From Icerya purchasi (taxonomy: Eukaryota > Arthropoda > Insecta > Hemiptera > Monophlebidae): a stretch of 64,000 nt of DNA. Location: positions 148,370,274 to 148,434,273 of the forward strand of contig CM077115.1 of the NCBI GenBank assembly GCA_039619475.1, in the 5' to 3' direction. The position numbers were made by a program, and so were the translations under genes. Positions 12,234 through 24,698 of the stretch are shown here, piece by piece (positions within the stretch are counted from its first letter, which is position 1; each line of letters starts with the position of its first letter). The notes below the pieces were generated by a model that was not told the origin of the DNA, made no database searches, and was given only the letters and a program-made list of their open reading frames with translations.

Positions 12234-12359
12234 GTGCACTGTATACAATCGCCGCGAGTTTGTTTCAGATATTTGCCAAACCAAAAATATGCAAAATCGA
12301 ATGACGAAACTTGAGAAATCTCGAAAAGGATAAATTTCAGATCCTGGTCATGACACCAC

Positions 12360-12738
12360 TTTGGCGAATTGTCTAGTAGCGAGGTATGGTCGAAATGAAC
12401 AGAGCAGGTGATACATAAAACCATATATTATAATCATTTACATAACAGGTTGTGCGAATGTGTATACAATCATGTTAACCGGTTGGTTCTTTCATCTGTG
12501 TACATGTAAGTATATATAAACGAATGTCCACATAAAATAAGACAAATAATCGGTTGGAAAAATACTAAAAAATCAAGCATAATAAAAAAACCATATGTCT
12601 GCCAAAAATTGTATTGCTGCCCTTAGAGAAATTCCAGCAATATTTTTGCTTTACTATCAATAAGAACGTCTTAAGGAAAAAGCTATTTCAAATACGCATA
12701 AAATATTACAGCTGTTCTTAGATTAAAAAACAGCCACA
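12360..12738 (-). repeat. 5' LTR of the Ty3/gypsy element
   Basis: Aligns over its whole length with 8913-9307 in the same orientation, with shared blocks such as GTGATACATAAAAC, CATGTTAACCGGTTG and CATAAAATATTAC. The lower edge is set by the primer-binding-like site. The upper edge is approximate. Confidence 0.8.
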
Positions 12739-12817
12739 ATGCAAGAAACAAGGAGGAGTTAATTTATAACACCACAATTTTTGCTCCTCAAAGTTTATCC
12801 CAAAGGTTCCCTGGTAA

Positions 12818-13238
12818 TCCGTCCTGTTACAAATAGAACTATTCAAAATCCTACATTATTAATACTCTACTGCATGCATAAATGATCATCTTATTTACTA
12901 AATTACCAGTTTATTTCTGACTGTTACATTTCTTTTTGTTATGTTGTTATATTTTAAAATCTTTGTGGGTGAGTTTTATTTTAAGCAATATCCTAACAAA
13001 AGGAATTTAAGACGATCTTGTCATAACCGTTATACTGAATTATTGATTTACACAAAATATAAATATTGTGTTAAAATAAAATAAAATTTGCAAGAAAAGT
13101 TTAATTATATTATTTAAAAATTAAATTTGTAGTTTTATTGATAATAATGATAACACTAATAAAATATTTTGAGTTTTAACAATAATGAAGTCAGTAGTGA
13201 CATAGGACTTTTAGTGGTTCTATTTGTAACAGGAAGGA
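12818..13238. mobile_element. MITE, about 421 bp, with about 35-bp terminal inverted repeats
   Basis: The left end TCCGTCCTGTTACAAATAGAAC (12818-12839) matches the reverse complement of the right end, TCCTTCCTGTTACAAATAGAAC (13238-13217), and similarity continues about 12 bp further. The interior is A+T-rich and noncoding. The target duplication is not clear, so the family is unassigned. Confidence 0.65.
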
Positions 13239-13957
13239 TACATACTTATCCCCATGACTGATTAAATAGTAAAATTGCAATGGTGTCATTTGTCAATTTG
13301 ATGAAAAGTTATGAAACTGTTATTAACAATTATGTCATTATAATGCTATGCAAAATTTCCTATAGCAGGATGATAATTATTACAGACACAGTACACAGAA
13401 ATTTATGATTACATATATTACTGAGAAGATACTAATTATAATAAATGTATAACTTTACTTCACAATAGGATTAGTTTCTGAGTAATATAATAGTTTTCAA
13501 TAAACATATTTTCATGTAATTTATATTATTTAAATTATAACTGACAAGACAGCTCCATGTAATATATCAGAATAAAATATTGTGGACAAAATGATAAATT
13601 GTTTATAAAACTATAATCTTAATACAGTATACATTTTTATATCTTTATATAAACTTTTTAAATTCTATTTATTCTTTATAGTCACAAAAAAAAAAATTTA
13701 ATTATTTTGTGCAGTTTGCAAAATAAATTGTAAAAATTACAATGGAATGAATAATCATCTAATAATAGTACGCAACATTACTATGAAATGTTTTATTTTA
13801 CTAATGAAAATGGTAAATAATGGAAAAAACTTTTCAAGCACTTATAAATGTACTTAGTTTTTGATTAGAATTGTTATAAACAATAATACCAAAATTCAGA
13901 TAAATTATAATAAGTGATTGAAATAATGAAATAAATTAAAACATGAAAAATGAAAAC
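13239..13957. other. A+T-rich sequence, nothing recognised
   Basis: Very A+T-rich with no open frame or repeat structure of note. Confidence 0.5.
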
Positions 13958-15165
13958 CACGGCCGTGCCGAGAATTTCGAGGGGGGGGGGTGAAATTTAT
14001 CTTTGCATATTTATTTTATAAATAAGAATACGTTTTTCACTAATATTCATACTATTAATAATTTCCATCATTTTAATTTATATATTAATAATTTACATAA
14101 ATGAATTACCGTATAAACATTAATAAAAATTACATATTATAATGTGTACATTACATACTGTATATATATATATATATATATATATTTAAAGAAATAAATG
14201 AATAGTATAAAAATTAAATATAATAAGATATCAAATAAGAAGTGCGAGTATAAATGAGTATATGTGCGTGTGTGATTCAGTAGTTGTCGAAGGCATGATA
14301 CGTCACGGGATGACGTAACGAAAACCGTAGGTAGCGCTCGAGGAACCGCCGCTGGACAGAAGATTTAGTCTGAATTTCAGTCTGATTTTGGAGCTCGGTC
14401 GAGCAGTAAATGAATTCTGATTGGTCAGTTGACGCCTGTGTCCCGTGACATGGAGCTAAACCAATTCGGTATATCCCAGTGAACATCGTTACAATGATTT
14501 TGAGATCTCCTTTTATTAACAATTGACAAAGTACGATTTATCTATTACGAAACGAGAGAAAAGCTGCAATGAATCGAGATCCCACCGCAGAGCAACGGAT
14601 CGCCGTTATTGTGGAGACTACATCGCCGATCTGAGATATGTACCAATTTTATACATATATATTTTTTAATTTGTTATGTACCGATTTTTATGCATATCTG
14701 TTAAAGTTATTCGATTACAGATGGGTTATTTTAATTACTTTTGTGCTTTTTCTACGGTCGACCGCCCAAATAAGATTTCTGTAAGGACTTCAAATAAAAA
14801 CTTTAAATCATAATTTCTGCTTTTGAACATCGGTAATAATTATAATAATAACACTCATTAAATTTAACATTTTACTTCGCAGAACTAAATCTGCTGTGGC
14901 ATACCTGGATAAAATTAACATCAATAAAAGAATAACACTTCAATATGTTATTGATTATACTTGTAATAAAAAATTTTGCATAAAATATTAACGGAATACC
15001 TAAAAATATAGAGCATGTTTTTTTTTTGTTTTTTTTTAAATGTAAGAACACCCTAAAAAATCAATATTTATTTTAAATTTTTGATTTTTTTTAGATTTTT
15101 GTGTATTTACAATAACTATTTTAATTCTAATAGGAGGGGGGTACCCTACCGTGGGCGTGACCTTG
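13958..15165. mobile_element. Second copy of the hAT MITE family carrying an inserted 0.8-kb segment
   Basis: The outer parts (13958 to about 14137, and about 14944-15165) match, in reverse orientation, the 299-bp MITE at 11935-12233, including the shared blocks TTTATTTTATAAATAA and TGCATAAAATATTAA. The ends read CACGGCCGTGCC and CAAGGTCACGCCCACGG. Flanking 8-mers ATGAAAAC and ATGGAAAT agree at six of eight positions, a plausible decayed target duplication. The middle is an unrelated insertion. Confidence 0.75.
14138..14943. mobile_element. Unclassified insertion (about 0.8 kb) within the hAT MITE
   Basis: Defined by comparison with the uninterrupted MITE copy. It contains a (TA)n run, a GC-richer block with CpG-rich sequence (14280-14640) and an A+T-rich end with AATAAA-like motifs. 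ATAT at both borders may be a 4-bp target duplication. The layout would fit a solo LTR, but no partner or TG...CA ends can be demonstrated. Confidence 0.4.
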
Positions 15166-15239
15166 ATGGAAATCATTATATATTTATAAATTTTCATAAA
15201 ATTGATATATTATTAAGTTCATTTTTTAAAAATATATTA

Positions 15240-17079
15240 CAGTAGAACCTCGATTATCCGAGTTAATTGGGGCGAACGAAGATCAAATGTCATAAAAAGT
15301 CGGATAATCGATTTTTTGTTGTTTTTTCTTTTTTTAAAAAAAACGCAATAAATAAACTTTGTGTTACAAAAATTTTATAGAAATGACTGAACAAACAGAA
15401 AACAATGAAAAAAGTACGCAGAAAAGGTGCAATTCAAAATAAAAAAATTATAGCACTTCGAATTAAAAATGAAAAAATATATATTGCATAATAATTCTCC
15501 TTCGAAACAAAACTAACAGCGTAAATACATTACATGTACTTAACATCCTGTAATAACTAAGATTTAAAAATTAAAATTAAAAAAATAAAAAACCGGTAAA
15601 ACTTGAAACTAAAAAAAAAGACAACTTCGAAAAAGAAAGATCACTTCTTTGGTACATACTTATTATCGTTAAATCATTTGTTTGAAAAAAAATCTGTAAT
15701 AGATTTTTGCTGGGGCATGTTGACTCTTTTTCTAGCGGCGAAGTCTCGCCACTTGCGGAATACTATTAGTCCTCGAGATGTAACGTCGTCTTGTTTTTCT
15801 AAAAAATTTAGACTCATTTGTAAAGCGGAATAAGCGGCTTTATACGAAATTTTCTCTTCCGGTTTCTTTTCTATTTCCTCTGAAGATGGTTTATTGATAT
15901 CACGTAGCACAGATTCGACAATTTCTTCATCATTCATATTGAATTCAGAGTCGTCTGCGACTATCCACTCTTCAACATCATTCGCATTTACGTCACCACA
16001 TCCGGGTATTTTTTTCAAAATTTTTTCCAACGTTGGAGCACAGTCATCGTTCTTTTGATCACTTTTTTGAGTAGGATCATCATAGGTTATATCTAAGAGT
16101 GGACACCATGCTTTTCTAAGACATGCTATTTTTATAGAATTCCAAGCATCTGCAGCCCAAAATAATATCTTTCATTGTAATGTTCTTCAAACAATTCGTT
16201 AAATCGACGTCTTGTTCGTCGCAATTCAGCAAAATTTCTTGTAGAAGAAACTTTCGATAACTGGTAATGTTCGAAAATCGTAATTTTTCAAGGCACGAGG
16301 TTTCGCTGATTTTCCCACAACTAATAAGGGTAATTTGAGAATTCCCGAAGGATTTGCGCAAGTTAGAATTGTAACACGTTTCTTAGACTTCTTCGCTCCA
16401 GGTGCCTCACGATCAGCTTTTTCCGCCAAAGTTTTGGTTGGCAACATTTTAAAGTTTAAACCGGTCTCATCCGCATTGAAGATTTGGTCCATGCAATAAC
16501 CCTTTTTGTAAATTAAGTCACGCAATTCTTCGGAGTATAACGTAGCTTCTACTTCGTCGGCCGACATTTTTTCACTATTTATGTTGAGTTGGCGGATACC
16601 ATAAAATACCTTCCATCTATGCAGCCAACCTTCACTAGCCTTGAAACTTTTACTCTCATCGAGAAATTTTTGAGCCAAAATTTCGGCTGTTTCTTTAATG
16701 ATCGAACCTGATATGGATAGTCCTCGGCTTCTCACCGAATAGAACCAAACGAACAAAGCTTCATTAATTTTCGGTGTGTAAGTTAACTTCATAGATTTCC
16801 TATCGGCTGCATTTGATGCACTTTCGGTGTAAAACTTTTGAATTTTGGTTCTGTTTCTCGTTCAATCGTCCCAGGGTACCAAGGTCGTATGATACACGTT
16901 ATTTAGTTTTACTAAGTCATCATATGTATGTTACATTGGTATACAAGATCTATATTCTTTTATTTATTTCGTGCAAAAATAAGCAAAAATCGGATAATAA
17001 AAAATTAACCGACTTCTGGACATCGGATACCCGACAGAAATCGATTGCAATTTTTGCTCGGATAATCAAGGTTCTACTG
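15240..17079 (-). mobile_element. Tigger/pogo-type DNA transposon, full ends, internally deleted
   Basis: The 23-bp terminal inverted repeats differ at one base: CAGTAGAACCTCGATTATCC (15240 onward) and CAGTAGAACCTTGATTATCC (reverse complement from 17079), both followed by GAG. TA duplications are at 15238-15239 and 17080-17081. The ends and the transposase inside are typical of the pogo/Tigger group. Confidence 0.92.
15674..16792 (-). pseudogene. Tigger-like transposase, catalytic core deleted
   Basis: From Met 16792 the N-terminal part shows a CENPB/HTH-type DNA-binding region (LFVWFYSVRSRGLSISG and SEGWLHRWKVFYGIRQLNIN). The start of the DDE domain follows, with the first catalytic aspartate in QIFNADETGLNFKMLPTKTL. 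After KPRALKNYDFRTLPV the sequence jumps, with a frame change, to SYRKFLLQEILLNCDEQD, which normally lies well beyond the second and third catalytic residues. About 100 residues are therefore missing. The acidic C-terminal tail reads LEKILKKIPGCGD then MNDEEIVESVL. The protein is not functional. Confidence 0.85.
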
Positions 17080-17664
17080 TATTTATAACCAAATTAAGTT
17101 AAAGTTATTTTTCAAGCTTTCAAAGATTTTATTTAATTTTCAACTTTTTAGTATTATTACTAAAAATGTTAATCTTTTTCGTTCATATTTCTTTTTTTTT
17201 TTAGGTATGATACCATCGGTGAATGGATAACGCCTATCGAGCGCTATCTATCGGTGGAAACTGTGACAGTGACACACAGAATCGATATCGTAAAAGATAA
17301 TGAAAAAACGGTCCTTGTTTATTGAAAATTGAGAAAAACTAATTTCGTACTCTTGCATTGTCACAGTAGACGAATTGATTAAAAAAAAAATTAGCCTTTT
17401 ATTTCATTGGGTAAGTGTCCTAAATTTTACCTGCAGGACCAGGTATGTAAAACCTGCGTCCGGCAGTTATATTATTAATGTTCTTTTTTACCATATAAAA
17501 GCTATGACGCCTCAGATAGTTTATACCTCATTTCCTCTTGAAAAATCTGCTAGTGCTACTTACATATACGCAACTAGTATTGACTTTTCTCTTTTTTAAG
17601 TGCGTCAGCTGTAGACATTAACTCAGCGTAAGTTAATTTTTTTGTTAATCGAGCGTGCAGTAGC
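17080..17664. other. Spacer without recognised features
   Basis: A+T-rich with a short GC-richer patch at 17205-17290 (repeated CTATCGAGCG / CTATCGGTGG motifs). No family signature is seen. Confidence 0.45.
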
Positions 17665-20225
17665 AGGATTCGAACTAACAAGGAAGGTACCCCAACCCGA
17701 CGGCGTCGATTTCTATTAAATTGATATATGTTTTAGAGCATCCGAAAATAAAGGGACACGTATTTTTTTATCGGCTCATAAACACATTTATGGGGTGAAA
17801 GTCACCCCTAAAGTTCAACCCAAAAACAGTTTTTTCTAAATATCTCTGTTTCAAATCAATATTTTTTAATGAAACAAAATGGAAATTATTTCCTATAGAA
17901 AAACCAAACAATCTATAATGTTTTGAACCATAAGGGTTGCATCCCCTATTTTTAGGGATTGAAAATGTATTCTTTTGTAATTATTTTGTAATATAAAATA
18001 ATAAAATGGCTACAAAAAATATTAAAACAAAATTCCGTGTATTTTAAAAATGAGGTTAACATGTTTTGGGATTTTTATTAGCTTCGCCTCTAAAGGGGGT
18101 AGTTTACCCCTCACACAAAAAAACAATAAGCATGTATTTCAAGTAATCAAATTTCAAACAGAATCTGTGTATTGGGGTTTTTGAGGCCGCTGATTACAAA
18201 GCTGCTATCGGACGTTAAAAATGCCAAATCATGGATCCGATATGACAGACAAAAATATCAAAATTTTTTAAATTTGTATGAAAACTTGCATGCAGGGAGT
18301 TTTTATGTTGCTGATTACAAATCAAATATCAAAATTAGTAAATTCCAAATGGTTGATGATATATGTCAGAAAATAATGGTTTAAAAATGCTTAAACAATG
18401 CTATCATAAAAGTCTTATGCGCCAGACAGACTGGGTGCCTGTACTTTAAAACCCCAAAGTCTTAAACCTCTGATAGATGGAAGGCCTATGCTTCAAAACT
18501 GCAAGCCCCTAAACCCTAGACAGGTCAAAGGTCTATGCTTTAAAACCATTTATTTCCCACTGTCTCAACTGCATAAAAGTTTTTATTAAAATTAATATTA
18601 TTGCAAATTACAATACTGAAAATTTCCTTTTTAATTATACATAAATCATTATATATAGCATTATATTTCTTCATCAATTACAATTAAGGTTACCACTTAA
18701 AATATTTATGTTTTTATAATAATGCAATATTTGTTTTTCTGTAATAGTAATATGTAATTTTTTATTGTACGAAATTTTTACAATAATGATAATCCTCATA
18801 AAAGTTTTTAAAACACAATGATTTTTTGTACCAACCACTACATGCAGTAACGATGTTAGTGCATCCTTCTATTTCACAATGTATGTTACAAGAATCTCCA
18901 AAACTGAAATCTATTGGATTATCAGAATTGTTTAGTCTTTCATTAATGTGACCATTTTTATACCAGGAATAGAACTACAGGAAAAATTCAACCACTTGGG
19001 ATGTTTATGGATTCCATATTTGGGGAAAAAATGTGCAAAAACTTTCTGATAATGTGATTTTAATGGATTATGATTTAAATTTATATATCAGAAATAGTAT
19101 CATTAAATTTCAATCTTCAGTCCATAATCAACTTTCTTCAATAAGGTATTAAGATCTTTTTAAATGTTTGTGGTATAAGAACGATTACATTAGTGAAAAA
19201 CGGGACAATTTAGATAATCCAGTAGATTTCAGTCTTGGAGATTCTTGTAGCACACATTCCGAAATAGAAGGATGCACTAACATTGCTAATGCATCAAGTG
19301 GTTGGTGCAAAAAATCATTGTGTTTTAAAAACTTTTATGAGGATTATCATCATTGTAAAAATTTCATACAATAAAAAATTACATATTACTATTACAGAAA
19401 AACAAATATTGCGTTATTATAAAAACATAAATATTTTAAGTGGTAACCTTAATTGTAATTGATGAAGAAATATAATGCTATATATAATGATTTATGTATA
19501 ATTAAAAAGAAAATTTTCAATAGTGTAATTTACAATAATATTAATTTTAATAAAAATTTTTATGCAGTTGAGACAATGGGAAATAAATGGTTTTAAAGCA
19601 TAAGCCTTTGGCCTGTCTAGGGTTTAGGGGCTTGCAGTTTTGAAGCATATCCGTCATTTTGAATTTTTAATGTCTGATAGCAGCTTTGTAATCAGCGGCC
19701 TCAAAAACCCCAATACACAGATTCTGTTTGAAATTTGATTACTTGAAATACATGCTTATTGTTTTTTTGTGTGAGGGGTAAACTGCCCCCTTTAGAGGCG
19801 AAGCTAATAAAAATCCCAAAACATGTTAACCTCATTTTTAAAATACACGGAATTTTGTTTTAATATTTTTTGTAGCCATTTTATTATTTTATATTACAAA
19901 ATAATTACAAAAGAATACATTTTCAATCCCTAAAAATAGGGGATGCAACCCTTATGGTTCAAAACATTATAGATTGTTTGGTTTTTCTGTAGGAAATAAT
20001 TTCCATTTTGTTTCACTAAAAAATATTGATTTGAAACAGAGATATTTAGAAAAAACTGTTTTTGGGTTGAACTTTAGGGGTGACTTTCACCCCATAAATG
20101 TGTTTATGAGCCGATAAAAAAATACGTGTCCCTTTATTTTCGGATGCTCTACAACATATATCAATTTCATAGAAAGCAATGCTGTCGGGTTGGCGCACTT
20201 TCCTTGTAAGTCATATCTGAACTAA
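17665..20225. repeat. Large palindromic (foldback-like) repeat: arms of about 1.3 and 1.05 kb, about 200-bp centre
   Basis: The left arm (17665-18962) and the reverse complement of the right arm (19170-20225) align along their length. Shared blocks include GAGCATCCGAAAATAAAGGG at the outer part, GGGGTTTTTGAGGCCGCTGA in the middle, and TTAAGGTTACCACTTAAAAT-like sequence near the centre. The left arm carries about 265 bp (18224-18488) absent from the right arm. The centre (18963-19169) is unique. No transposase is encoded; the short open frames do not match any family. No target duplication was defined. Confidence 0.85.
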
Positions 20226-23200
20226 ACACCACTACCTAAACCAACTATGCCACGATAGGTTGCTCAAACAGCATGAAATATTAATAATACGCAAATGTAA
20301 TTAGCTAGAGACGGGAAATTGAAAAATAAAAAATGTAGAAATATCGGTTTAGTGTTAAAAGGGAATTTTTTTTGTTTTTATTTGATTAGTTTTCATTAAA
20401 ATATTTTTCATAGGTGGGTGAGTATAAAGCACTTGTTTCGAATTCATCGTTGATGTGGTCCAGCAAAATTTAAAGATTTTTGAAAATGGCTCATTACCTG
20501 AAACGTTGCACGGACATTTGATTTAGATAAATATACATCCGAAGTTAAATAAGGCATTTAAAAAAGAAAAAAACAAGTAACATAAACGGGTATTTAGTAT
20601 TCGGCTCAATCTATGGTCGCTAACTACGTTTGTTAAATGTGTAGTGCTTTTTTTGATGATATCATGATTATTTGGTTTTTTCAGTCCATGTCATTTACTT
20701 TTTTTTATAAAATCATTGTTTTTACAAAATCGCTAATAATGATATTTTCTTCCAGTACATTCTTAAGATAAATGAAAATTTATATTAAAAAAAAATAAAT
20801 AAGAGCAATTTTTATTTAAAACTTTTAATGTTTGTTTAAACATTTTTTGGAAGTTATTCCGTGTTAGTATGTATTTCATAATTATTCTCGACTGCTTACG
20901 GTAAGAATTGTTTTTGTTCTTTATCAATGGCATCTGACTAAACAACAGTATCGAAGTAACAAAATAGTTTTTAAAGATTTTATCTCAATGTGCGCAGAAC
21001 TTGGAAGAAAAGTTAGGCACTTTTAGTTTACAAAAAAAAAAAAAAAGGTACTGTAATATCTGATTCGTTAACAGATACCATTTATCATTTCACAACTTGT
21101 ATTTATTAAAGTAGATATTATTTATATTTTTGTTTCGGTGGAAATCTTTTATCACTTAATGATATTAACGAAAAAAATCTCGGTGATTAATTTATATAAT
21201 TATTATAACATTTCTGTGATTGGTGAATTTATTTCTCATCTATAATAAATCTAGTAGCGCGGTAAAAAATGATAATAATCCTCATATCATCTAAATTTTT
21301 ATATATTAATTCTTACTTTTTGTTTTCTTTATGGTAATTGGTGTCCGAAAACATTAGAAAAATGAAAATGTTTGAAAATAATTATTAAATATAGTGCATG
21401 TTTACAATATGAATGGGTAATCGTGAAATTGTCGATGGCATTATTTAGTGTTTAAACTTATTATTTTATAGATAAGTGATACAATAATTTCAAACTATTA
21501 CCATTTTTTTTTTTATTTAAAATATTTATCGAATGAAATATGGTGATAATGTAAAAGCAACATTTTTATATCGTTCTTTATTTCTGTTTCTTAAAAATTC
21601 CGATTTTTTCATTGCACCTTTTAGGAGATTATTTTGATACAGATATATGACTGCGGCTTATTTCACAAAATGCGTTCTTCACTTAAAAGTGTTACAGCGA
21701 CGAGTCGCCTCCGCGACTTGTGATCAACCAGTTTGAGTTTATGTTTCTTTAATTCAATTTTTATATTTACAATAGTAAACATTTCATTCATTTTGCGATC
21801 AAAAGTTTGAGTTTATGTTTTTAAATAAAACGAAATATAATGGTCGTTTATGTCAAAAAACGTAATTCTTATAGAAAGTACGGAGGATATCGTTTAAATT
21901 TCTTCCAGTGTATGAAAGAAAACGCAAAATTTATCTTTTTCAATTTTTCAAGCTTTTAGAATTTTTGACGAACCTTGAAAAAAGTTTTAATCAAGTTAAA
22001 ATTTTAGAAAGGATTCTTAAAAAACCAACAATAAGTACATAGGGCCACGCTAATATGCCAAACTATAGTCATTAATGTTAACTCCTTATTCTTAACTATT
22101 ATAATGTTAAAAATTTCTTTAAATAATTAAATTTTCGAATAATTTACATATACATTTTGAAATGTATAATACTTGCTATTAATATTATGTTTTCAAATTT
22201 TACTGAACAAAAGTTACAATCAATATTTAAATTTACAAAAATTCTATTATTTTTCATAAATGACACATAATATACACTAAAATGCTATATATAAGTGAAA
22301 TTTGTCTATCGGCTACTATTTACTCAATAGAGTTAATGGACAAGAGTAAATCTATTGGCCAAGTAGTGTTTAATACTGTGCCGTAAAAAAATAATCGATG
22401 AGGATTGGTCTATTAATACTTTTTACGCAACATTTCATTATTCTTTAACCAATATATGGCGAATAATAGAAACGAATAATAACCGTTAAGTAATATTATT
22501 TTAATTTATAGTTGAGGTTTAAAAATGAAAGAAAATTTATGTCGCGGTGCCACCGGAAAATTTATTAATTTTTTAAAACTTCTAGTTGCTTTTTAAATTT
22601 TGTTCACCATTGACCTAGGCTGCGTGAGCATGAATTTCAATAAAAAGTATTATCTATAAAAAAGTAAAGTGTGATTTCCTGGGTGAAACATAATGGATTG
22701 TGAAATTAAGCTCTTCATTATGCACTTAAAAGGCTAATAGATCTTAAGAAAATACTGGGGCCAGTTTCTTTCTCATTAACGCCTTTATTTTCTCAGATTT
22801 CTGTGGTACTGAATTATTACGATGCTACATTAATAAAATAGATGCAGCGAATGATCAGTTATTATTAAATAATCAAAGTTAAGTATAACATTGGATGACT
22901 TAATTATTGTCACTGTTTGGAACCGTTTAAAATATCTCTTTTTGTATGTGTTTAGGTTAACATATTGCGTGTTGGATTGTTAATTATATATATTCGTTTT
23001 CTCAATGATCAGTTACTTTAAAGTTGGCCGTATCATTTACCGATTTATATTTTTTATAGAACTTTTTTTCTACAATTCGCCATTTTTCAACCGTGTATTA
23101 CACTTTGTTTCCGCCTTAAATATTTACACTCTCCCATTCTGAACGTTGAACATTCTTGCATATAACTCCCTTTTCTTTATTTCCACCCTATTAAGTTAAT

Positions 23201-24593
23201 CGAAAGTTCTTATATTTTTGTATAGAGTTTAATAAATACATGTAAGAACTGAAATTTATAATAGACAAAAGAGAAGAAAAAGTGTATTTTAATGTTAAGA
23301 TTTTTACGAAAAGTACGGTTATTCAAATTACTGCATTTAATGAACTAATCTGGACTGGTTTTAATGCAGCGGTAAGAATTTAGTAAATCATAAAAGTCTC
23401 TATGTTATTAGTCAGGAAAAATGAGGTTAAAGTAATTCCATACTACCCCGAAAAGTACAAAATACGTTGTTTTATTTATATGATTTTATATTTCCTTTTT
23501 GATATATTTATAGTACCTAAAATAATTGTATTCAAAAGTTATTTTAGTTGTTTATGCCATTTTTGTATTGCTAATTTAATACATATAGTTATTTAACAAT
23601 CTGATATGCAATATTTTTATTTTGTATACGATTGAAAATGCGTACATTGAAAGAAAAATATAATTTGTGGTTTTGTACAGAAACCTCTTTGATCTTCACA
23701 TGTGCGCGGCCACCTTTTTCCTCTGTTAGGAGTGTATTCTGTTTTTGCTGCGTTTGTTTTACTTAATTTGTATATTTATACATTTCTTTTTTAAAATTAA
23801 GCTTTCTTTTTTTGAAATAAATATTTCAAATTTTCTTTATCTTGTTGGCTGATAATGGAATAATAAAATGTTTTATGTTTTTCACACACGCACACATACA
23901 CACATACACACACTTGAAATTAGTTTATTTTAAAGTTATACTAGTAATATGTTAATTTTACGAAATAAATTTATCTTGAATGAAGAAAAAGTACACCCGT
24001 ACATTTCTGAATATAAACACCTTTGTATAATATAAGAATAATTTATTACTGTAAAAACTAATTTCTATCGGTTCGCTGACTGACTAAAATTCCCCGTCAT
24101 ATGAACATTTTTATCATTTGAAAGAAGCTATTCTAATTATACATCACATTTTGAAATATTTTTTATTGCTTAATTTTCTCACTACTAATAAACGATCCCT
24201 TAATATTGTAAACAGTCTAAAAGAAGACAAATAAAATCACCTTATTACATGGAGTGACTATGTTTTTATCGGTAAAAGAAATAAATAGTGTAATATCTGG
24301 GTAAACATGTATGGTTAAGAAACTGGTGCTATTATTTGATGCGCTCTTAGAATTATAACCTCCCTCGACTCCAAAAAAAAAAAAAAAATGTATTTAAAGT
24401 TCAAATTATTTTTAATGGAATCACTCAAATGTACTTTGTCGGTAATATTACCGTAAGAACTTTTTGATTACTACGGAACATTCCAAATGTGCATAATTTA
24501 TTTATGAGTTAATATACTATAATAGCGTATCAAGTTTCAATAAAATAAACATATTATTCGATATATTTATTATATAAGTAAATATTACACATC

Positions 24594-24682
<89 letters not shown>

Positions 24683-24698
24683 CATATATATATATATT
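24594..24698. repeat. (TA)n microsatellite, about 105 bp
   Basis: Almost uninterrupted TA dinucleotides with occasional ACATATA interruptions. Confidence 0.95.

Larger units (their letters stand above)
8913..12738 (-). mobile_element. Ty3/gypsy LTR retrotransposon, two LTRs, internally deleted and interrupted by a MITE
   Basis: A pair of about 380-bp direct repeats (8913-9307 and 12360-12738) brackets gag and pol fragments, all in minus orientation. Next to the 5' LTR a primer-binding-like site begins TGGTGTCATGACCAGGAT (12358 downward), resembling a tRNA-Leu primer site. Next to the 3' LTR is a purine tract GAGGGGGAG (9316-9308). The LTRs have diverged substantially, so the insertion is old. 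Protease and reverse transcriptase are deleted. A 299-bp hAT MITE lies in the leader. Confidence 0.85.

Noticed and set aside
15603..15833. Plus-strand open frame across the Tigger C-terminus
   Set aside because: Antisense to the recognisable transposase tail.
17665..17695. tRNA-like B box (GTTCGAATCC, minus strand) at the outer edge of the palindrome
   Set aside because: The mirrored position in the other arm lacks the motif and no A box or tail is present, so a SINE call is not justified.
23882..23915. CA-rich direct repeats considered as a CRISPR-like array
   Set aside because: A simple dinucleotide repeat in a eukaryotic sequence, with no spacers.
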